Made by a program: the position numbers and the translations under genes. Below the pieces are notes generated by a model. That model was not told where the DNA came from, made no database searches, and was given only the letters and a program-made list of their open reading frames with translations. A stretch of DNA of 64,000 nucleotides from CAYRHN01 sp964424115 (lineage in GTDB: Bacteria > Chloroflexota > Anaerolineae > Anaerolineales > Anaerolineaceae): assembly GCA_964424115.1 (NCBI GenBank), contig CAYRHN010000004.1:62001-126000 (forward strand). The letters run 5' to 3'. This document shows positions 58,496 to 64,000 of this stretch, piece by piece. The number at the start of each line of letters is the position of its first letter. Position 1 is the stretch's first letter.

Positions 58496-59328
58496 AGTAC
58501 GTCCGCAAATCCCTTCTTGGTATGAATAAACCAGAAATAACCGACCATGAAGATTGACAGGCAGGCGAGCGAAGTGAGTAAAAGATCATTTCCCGGGATA
58601 GGCGCTCCGGTTAGAAAGGCCTTCCGGTACATCTCGATGATCTGTGCCAGCGGGTTTAGATCCGCCACTGGGGCAGCCCAGACCGGGATCGTTTCGCGGG
58701 GATAGAATAATGGGGTCAGGAACATTAATGCCGAGATGATCAATCCGGTAATTTGGCGCAGATCGGGTAAATATACGGATAAGCTGGCCCAGATCCAGCA
58801 TAATCCGGTCACAAACAGGATTTGCAAGAGCACGATTAAAGGCAGGTAGACCAACGTCCAATATAGCTGGTGATTCACCAGAAAGGCCAGCGGCACCAGC
58901 ATGATGAAACCTACTAATTGTTGGATGATGCTCGCCAGGGTCAGGTTGATCGGTAGAACTTCCAGCGGGAAGACAACGCGCTTGACCAAATTGGCATTTG
59001 CGCGGACCAGTCCTGCAGAGGTGGAAAAACTTTCTGAGAACGCTGTCCACGGCAGTAATCCACACAGCAGGAAGACCGCAAATGTAAATGGGGAATCGCT
59101 GTTCCCGAAGCGAACGTTCAGGAATGTCGAGAATACCAGGGTGTAAATGACCATCATCATAAGCGGTTGGACCAACGCCCAAAGAATTCCCCCGAATGAT
59201 CCGCGGAAACGAGCACGGAAATCTCGCCAGGTGAGCGTACGGATAAGCTCGCGATGGCGGTAAAGGTTTCTAATCAACGCGCCAATATTGAGCAATTCCA
59301 AAAGATAGCTCAAAATAGTTTTCATCAT
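58492..59328 (-). CDS. wzm: Polysaccharide ABC exporter permease (Wzm)
   Basis: The 278-residue ABC-2 permease has six transmembrane helices and the family segments LTWRDFRARFRGSFGGILWALVQP (only the start quoted: RDFRARFRGS), FNSxSPF-like GNSDSPFTFAVFLLCGLLPW and LMFLTPLFYPRE. It pairs with Wzt to export lipid-linked glycan. It starts the wzm-wzt-GT operon. Confidence 0.93.
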   Translation of the reverse strand: MMKTILSYLLELLNIGALIRNLYRHRELIRTLTWRDFRARFRGSFGGILWALVQPLMMMVIYTLVFSTFLNVRFGNSDSPFTFAVFLLCGLLPWTAFSESFSTSAGLVRANANLVKRVVFPLEVLPINLTLASIIQQLVGFIMLVPLAFLVNHQLYWTLVYLPLIVLLQILFVTGLCWIWASLSVYLPDLRQITGLIISALMFLTPLFYPRETIPVWAAPVADLNPLAQIIEMYRKAFLTGAPIPGNDLLLTSLACLSIFMVGYFWFIHTKKGFADVL

Positions 59329-59342
59329 AATTTAATGAGATT

Positions 59343-59348
59343 ATTATA
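59343..59348 (-). promoter_or_regulatory. -10 element of the wzm-wzt operon
   Basis: TATAAT on the minus strand lies 14 nt before the wzm ATG at 59328; the leader would be only about 8 nt. An overlapping TATACT (59345-59350) points the other way. Confidence 0.5.
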
Positions 59349-59417
59349 CTATACCAAAACATCCTCTTGGCGCCGGACTCTACAAAGGTGTAAAGTGAAA
59401 ACCAGTAGGAGTTATTT

Positions 59418-59423
59418 TATAAT
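59418..59423 (+). promoter_or_regulatory. -10 element of the GH26-like gene
   Basis: TATAAT lies 30 nt before the ATG at 59454 and 15 nt before an in-frame TTG at 59439. No clear -35. Confidence 0.45.
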
Positions 59424-59453
59424 GACAGGGAATGTTAGTTGATCGAAGATTGG

Positions 59454-60929
59454 ATGAGAAATATGCTTAAAAATGGAATGAAACAATCGAGATTTTTGTG
59501 GAATGCAGGATGGGCTTGCTTATTATTACTTGCTACTCTAGTGCCCCCTGCATTTGCCCATTCTGTCGCGGATTCAACGCCGCAAGTTCAAACGTATAAA
59601 ACCTACCTGCCCATGGTTACATTCATAAATGTGCCTCATATACCCGTGCTGGATCCGATTAGCAACGCTGATCTTGATAAGCAATATATCCTTACCTGGT
59701 CGGAATCTCCCGAAAAGCTTGCCACAACCTACCAGGTACAAGAAGCTGCGGACAGCGCTTTCACGACCGGCGTGCGGAATGTGTGCTCCACGGCCAATCT
59801 TACCTGCAGCGTAACAAGTCTGGCATACGGAACATTCTACTACCGCGTGCGAGGAAATAATGCTGCCGGGTACAGCGAATGGAGTGCTGCGCAATCCGCG
59901 CGTTCTCAAGCAACGATATTGTTGGGAATATATCCCCCGTATTACGTCACCTCTACGGATTACAGCAATGAAATGACCGGCATTGACGAGTTTGTCACTG
60001 GTGTAAGCGGAGGACGGTCGACAACATTATCCGGACTGTTCGTCAATATTCGCGACAATGGCGATTACGCCGTACGTGTCCAATTGACCGAGGTTTGGAA
60101 CAAGGGCTACGTCCCGTTCATCAATTTGAGCATTGATGGATATACTATGGCTCAGGTTGCTAGCGGGGCGATTGATGATAAGTTGAATACCTGGGCGACC
60201 AACTATAAGGTGTATGCGGATCCAGATAGTGACGGCGTTGCAGAACGAATGGCGTTCATTGCTCCTTTTCAGGAGATGAACGGCGACTGGATCACTTATG
60301 GCCTGGACCCCACAAATTACAAAATTGCTTACTACCGCATCCAGAATATCTTTAAAACCAAAGGTGTTCCCCGCATGGCAGTCAGCTGGGTTTTTGCTCC
60401 CAACGGTTGGACACCTGATAACAAGCCGTTGTTTGAGCAATATTATCCCGGCGATAATTATGTGGATGTAGTCGCGATGAGCGGTTATAACTTTGGTTTT
60501 TGCCCGAATCACGTTTCGGGTTGGGAATGGCAAACCGCTGTTTTCAACACCCCGAATTATGGGGATCGCGGATACTACCTGGATCGTTTGCGCGCTATGG
60601 CTCCTTCCAAACCGGTCTTCATCGCTCAAACCGGCACCACCGACTATTATGCGAGTGGGACGATCAATACGGAGCGGAAGGATACCTGGCTTTCCAATGT
60701 ATATAATTATCTTGCTGCCCAAACCAATCTGCGAGGAGTGGTGTATTTCAACTGGGTTAATACAAGCTATCAGCCTTGCAATTGGAAAGTATACAGCTAT
60801 CCTGGCTCAGGAAGCGGTTTTAAATTCACTGGATACAAGAATGCGATTAACGCGAACCCGGCATACCGCTATGTGGCACCTGCAGATGTCATGAATATGA
60901 ATGATTTCTTCAACGCCTCTATGCCGTAA
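59454..60929 (+). CDS. Secreted GH26-like protein with N-terminal Fn3-like domain
   Basis: The 491-residue product has a signal peptide (core WACLLLLATLVPPAFA), then YKTYLPMVTF, an Fn3-like module (about 65-155, YYRVRGNNAAGYSEWS) and a (beta/alpha)8 domain. That domain carries the GH26-type acid/base motif PFQEMNGDW. At the usual nucleophile position it reads FIAQTGTT, where GH26 enzymes have IxExG (CAA codon 60627-60629). It is adjacent to the exporter operon, so it may cut or bind the exported glycan. ATG 59454 is used; TTG 59439 is possible. Confidence 0.75.
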   Translation: MRNMLKNGMKQSRFLWNAGWACLLLLATLVPPAFAHSVADSTPQVQTYKTYLPMVTFINVPHIPVLDPISNADLDKQYILTWSESPEKLATTYQVQEAADSAFTTGVRNVCSTANLTCSVTSLAYGTFYYRVRGNNAAGYSEWSAAQSARSQATILLGIYPPYYVTSTDYSNEMTGIDEFVTGVSGGRSTTLSGLFVNIRDNGDYAVRVQLTEVWNKGYVPFINLSIDGYTMAQVASGAIDDKLNTWATNYKVYADPDSDGVAERMAFIAPFQEMNGDWITYGLDPTNYKIAYYRIQNIFKTKGVPRMAVSWVFAPNGWTPDNKPLFEQYYPGDNYVDVVAMSGYNFGFCPNHVSGWEWQTAVFNTPNYGDRGYYLDRLRAMAPSKPVFIAQTGTTDYYASGTINTERKDTWLSNVYNYLAAQTNLRGVVYFNWVNTSYQPCNWKVYSYPGSGSGFKFTGYKNAINANPAYRYVAPADVMNMNDFFNASMP

Positions 60930-61066
60930 GGCTTGAAAGATTTGCTTGTTGTAAGCCCCGAGATTTGAGGCGCATGAGTTGTTCTACCAGCCCCTGCGCC
61001 CCAAATATCTCTATTTATACTATGGTAAAATGAAACCGAGAACAATGGAGGAGGCTCTCTCGGGGT

Positions 61067-62269
61067 GTGACCACCATTATGGAACGCATGACGAATAATG
61101 CACGCTGGGCAAAAAGAAGGTTGCACCGATGGCTGCCCGGCTTTTTGCGTGCTGCGCTCCACAGACGGCGCCTCCAACGCGGTCAGCGTTGGCAAGGGGA
61201 CATTGACACGTTGTTCCAGTCCTATCCTGACCGAGAACCCCGCTTCCTTTTTTTGCCCTCGCTGCAGTGGCGAGGTGGGGATGGGCATTTGTTCCAAAGG
61301 CCTCATCATCTGGCGCAAGCCCTGGCGCGAGCCGGCGGGCTGGTGATTTTCTTGGAATCGCCGTCCAATAGCTCTTCTCTGCCTTTTGAAATACTTGAAC
61401 CCGGCCTGGTGCTCAGCCGGCTTCCGCTCGAGGCTTTTTGGACTGTCACATCATTATGGCAGTATGCTCTGACCTGGAATATGCCGTTCTTGCTGGGGTT
61501 TGAATCACCGGCGTTAATCTATGACGTGGTAGATGACCTGGGTGCCTTCCGTGGTGATCCGCGACTTTTATCAGAGGATCATCAGCGAGCCTTATCGCAG
61601 GCCAGATTGGTTCTGGCTACCTCCCGGAAGTTACACACCGAGGTGTCCAGGGTTCGCCCGGATGTCTTGCTCTGCCCGAATGGCGTGGAGTATGAGCATT
61701 TTGCCGCCGCTTCAGGTGGCCTCCCCGATGATTTGCGCCGGGTGATTGCCCGTGGAAAGCGTGTGGTAGGATATTACGGTGCCCTGGCACGCTGGTTCAA
61801 TTATGAATTGATGGTTGAAGTGGCGCAGCTTCGCCCCGATCTTGAATTTGTCTTGATCGGCACGGACCATGATGGCACATTAGAGTCTGGTGGGTTGCTC
61901 AACCTACCCAATGTGACTTTTTTAGGTGCCAGGCCGTATTTGCGCTTGCCCGATTATCTGGCTTTCTTTGATGCAGCGATCATCCCATTTTGCCTGAACT
62001 CCGTCACTCACGCCACTTCCCCGTTAAAATTGTTTGAATATATGGCTGCCGGTAAGCCCGTAGTGATCACTCCCATGCAGGAAAGCCTGCATTATCCAGG
62101 TGTATTGCCGGCTGCCACAGCGGTTGAGTTTTCCAACCGCCTGGATCAGGCTTTTAACCTGGGACGCTCCCCCCAATATTTGGAACAGATCCGCGCAGTT
62201 GCGCTCCAAAATTCCTGGGAAAAGCGTGCAATTCAAATTCTGGACGCAGTAAGGATGTTGACCCTATGA
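61067..62269 (+). CDS. GT4-like glycosyltransferase
   Basis: The 400-residue GT-B enzyme has an N-terminal half with FLPSLQWRGGDGHLFQRPHHLA and LIYDVVDDL. The C-terminal half carries VVGYYGALARWFNY, FVLIGTDHDG and SPLKLFEYMAAGKPVVITPM (the FEYMAAGKP donor site). A GTG start has GGAGGAGG 13 nt upstream; ATG 61079 is an alternative. It overlaps the next gene by 4 bases (ATGA). Confidence 0.88.
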   Translation: MTTIMERMTNNARWAKRRLHRWLPGFLRAALHRRRLQRGQRWQGDIDTLFQSYPDREPRFLFLPSLQWRGGDGHLFQRPHHLAQALARAGGLVIFLESPSNSSSLPFEILEPGLVLSRLPLEAFWTVTSLWQYALTWNMPFLLGFESPALIYDVVDDLGAFRGDPRLLSEDHQRALSQARLVLATSRKLHTEVSRVRPDVLLCPNGVEYEHFAAASGGLPDDLRRVIARGKRVVGYYGALARWFNYELMVEVAQLRPDLEFVLIGTDHDGTLESGGLLNLPNVTFLGARPYLRLPDYLAFFDAAIIPFCLNSVTHATSPLKLFEYMAAGKPVVITPMQESLHYPGVLPAATAVEFSNRLDQAFNLGRSPQYLEQIRAVALQNSWEKRAIQILDAVRMLTL

Positions 62270-64000
62270 TCAGGCGCGGGCTTCGTTGGGGCAAACGTTG
62301 GCTTCGCCGATTTGGGAGGAAGATTTTTCATCGTCCAGCCGTCTTTGAACCAGCATACACCCTCGAAGATAATGTTCAAGTGGTGGTTTATGCCGATAAC
62401 CCCGCCCTTTTTCCGGATTACTCGCCGCGCATGGATCCAACGGGGTGCGCCCGCTTGGCGCCTGTGCGGGTGTCATTGGTCGCAACCGCCCGCAACGAGG
62501 TTCAAAGCGCCCGGCAGTGGTTCGAGGCTGTCTGGCGGCAAATCCGCTTGCCTGATGAGATCATCGTTGTGGATACCGGCTCGTCGGATGGGACGCGGGA
62601 AATATTGAAAGCTCTTGCCGGGTGTTCTCCCGTGCCGGTGCGTGTGATCGAGACTGAGAACTGCAATATTGCCGCAGGGCGCAACTGTGCCATTGAGGCG
62701 GCCAGATATGAAGTGATTGCCGTGACTGATTTCGGCACCACTGCCCATCCCGATTGGCTGGAACGGTTGATCGCGCCGTTCGAGATTGATCCCCGTACGG
62801 AAGTGTCCGGGGGCTGGTACCGGGCGGTGGATGAGCAGGGGGTGCCGCGTCTGCGCAGGTTCTGGTTGGACCTGAAGGGCCGCAATCCGCAAGATATTCT
62901 CTCGCCGTCTGCCACCATTGCTTTCACTCGCCAGGCCTGGAAGTCCGTGCATGGTTACCCCGAATGGTTGACGTTGACTGGTGAGGACACGTATTTCGAC
63001 CTCGAATTGCGCCGCTGTTGCTCCCATTGGGCTCTCGTTCCCCAGGCATTGGTGGATTGGCAGTCCCCGCTTTCCATGGGGTCACATTGGAAACGCCTTT
63101 TTCGTTGGTCCACCGGCGATGGTGAGAGCGGCTTCAACGCTGATTTTTATTGGCGGACTGCGCGCTTCAGCCTGCTCCACATCCTGGCTGTTTTGAGCGG
63201 ACTGGCGGCCTTGTTGCTGGCCTGTTTGACCGGTCAGACCTTGTGGGGTGTTTTGACAGTTTTGATCGCCTTAGGCTACGGCCTTTTTCTCTTGCGCCGT
63301 GCCTGGCGGCTGCGTTACTATCCGTTGGACCTGCTCTGGCTTTGCGGTGCAGAGATTGCCCAGACGGCTGGCTTTTTACGAGGTGCAGCCCGCCGCGAGG
63401 ATGTCACGCGGCGGCGTCTTGCAGGGGTAAAGGGTTTATATTTTCTTTTTGTTGGGGTCCCCCTGGATGATACCGGCGGCGGTTCCCGTTTCACCCAGAT
63501 GGCTCTGGAATTGATCAGACAGGGGTATGCGGTCGCTTATGTATACAAATTCTCTCGTGATGAGGCGGCGGATCTGCGTTTAATGATCCGCCATCCCAAT
63601 CTGTTCCACTTCCAGATCAAACGGTTTAACCTGAGGCAGTTCCTGGCGCAAATTGGGGTGCAAACGCCGCTCCAGAAAACAGCTGCGCTTGTGGAAGTTC
63701 CCCTCCAGGATTGGGTCCCTGTTCTGGATGAACTTCGCGGGGCAGGGGCGCGAATAGTGTATGATCTTGTGGATGATTGGCAGAGCTTTCTGGGCTCAGA
63801 CTGGTATTCTCCTCAAGTGGAGGATCAGATCATCGCGCGTGCAGACCATTTGACCGCTACGCTACCCCTCCTACAAGATCGTTTACAAAACAGGTCTGAA
63901 AAAACGGTGTCGTTGCTGCCGAACGCAGTCAACCGGCGTCTTTTTAACCCGGAACGAGCCTACCTGCGCCCATCCGATTTTCCCGTGGCAGATTGGTCGG
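62266..64000 (+). CDS. GT2 glycosyltransferase fused to a GT4-type N-terminal domain, 3' end outside window
   Basis: The frame opens with an ATG overlapping the previous stop and runs past base 64000 (at least 578 codons). Residues about 65-300 form a GT2 domain (VSLVATARNEVQSARQW, VVDTGSSDGTREI, TLTGEDTYFD, and the acceptor-side RLFRWSTGDGES). Two or three transmembrane helices follow (LLHILAVLSGLAALLLACL). Then comes a GT-B N-terminal half (LFVGVPLDDTGGGSRFTQMA, IVYDLVDDW), related to the preceding gene by the YDxVDD motif. Two transferases in one membrane-linked polypeptide probably add consecutive sugars. Confidence 0.82.
   Translation, partial: MIRRGLRWGKRWLRRFGRKIFHRPAVFEPAYTLEDNVQVVVYADNPALFPDYSPRMDPTGCARLAPVRVSLVATARNEVQSARQWFEAVWRQIRLPDEIIVVDTGSSDGTREILKALAGCSPVPVRVIETENCNIAAGRNCAIEAARYEVIAVTDFGTTAHPDWLERLIAPFEIDPRTEVSGGWYRAVDEQGVPRLRRFWLDLKGRNPQDILSPSATIAFTRQAWKSVHGYPEWLTLTGEDTYFDLELRRCCSHWALVPQALVDWQSPLSMGSHWKRLFRWSTGDGESGFNADFYWRTARFSLLHILAVLSGLAALLLACLTGQTLWGVLTVLIALGYGLFLLRRAWRLRYYPLDLLWLCGAEIAQTAGFLRGAARREDVTRRRLAGVKGLYFLFVGVPLDDTGGGSRFTQMALELIRQGYAVAYVYKFSRDEAADLRLMIRHPNLFHFQIKRFNLRQFLAQIGVQTPLQKTAALVEVPLQDWVPVLDELRGAGARIVYDLVDDWQSFLGSDWYSPQVEDQIIARADHLTATLPLLQDRLQNRSEKTVSLLPNAVNRRLFNPERAYLRPSDFPVADWS

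Overview
The window reads as part of a chromosome of an uncultured or little-studied Chloroflexota bacterium, most likely class Anaerolineae. This is inferred from gene content and style: Thr/Pro-rich linkers in secreted proteins, a GlmL-like ATPase beside a DUF6754 protein, terminal 'YLPxV'-type segments on exported proteins, moderately high GC and almost no paired sigma-70 -35 elements. There are no rRNA, tRNA, CRISPR, phage or intact insertion-sequence genes. Both edges cut genes: an S8 protease on the left and a glycosyltransferase fusion on the right.

Layout. 1-6.3 kb: the 3' part of a large secreted subtilisin-like protease; a minus-strand operon of a SelW/Rdx-like selenoprotein, trpS and dtd; and a polyprenyl-phosphate sugar transferase. 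6.3-10.7 kb: a BMP-like lipoprotein, then HAD, DUF389-SH3 and phosphohexomutase genes. 10.8-19.4 kb: a compact minus-strand run of eight envelope genes, mostly without known function: a small protein, a DUF6754 membrane protein, two polytopic membrane proteins, a zinc-ribbon protein with about 18 PDWL-type motifs, a GlmL-like ASKHA ATPase, a barrel-sandwich-like protein and a membrane protein with an MPGTG sorting-like tail. 19.5-27.9 kb: a first glycan locus (PIG-L deacetylase, two ArnT-like transferases, GT4, flippase, NAD-epimerase, nucleotide-sugar dehydrogenase). 28-31.7 kb: family-4 uracil-DNA glycosylase, the rimI-tsaB-tsaE block, a diacylglycerol-glucosyltransferase-like enzyme and DUF951. 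31.8-43.4 kb: a site-2 protease, a TyrA-like dehydrogenase, GIY-YIG, galK, nth, asparaginase, an MBL protein, a histidine kinase coupled to an AAC(3)-like protein, DUF4173 and a membrane LuxR-Kelch regulator. 43.4-48.6 kb: small proteins, lipoproteins and LiaF-like membrane proteins. 48.8-64 kb: a second glycan locus with an ABC exporter (Wzm/Wzt), a 1,208-residue methyltransferase/coiled-coil/double-GT2 protein, two large membrane proteins, a GH26-like secreted protein and further glycosyltransferases.

How the genes work together. The second glycan locus looks like an ABC-transporter-dependent polysaccharide system in which polymerase, chain terminator and length ruler may be fused in one polypeptide translationally coupled to Wzt and Wzm. 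The first locus would supply nucleotide sugars, flipping and envelope decoration. The 10.8-19.4 kb run is the best candidate for an undescribed envelope system. Two more observations stand out: an in-frame UGA at the CxxU position of the Rdx-like gene with a hairpin just downstream, and a repeated promoter geometry with the -10 hexamer exactly 6 nt before the start codon, which implies leaderless mRNAs.
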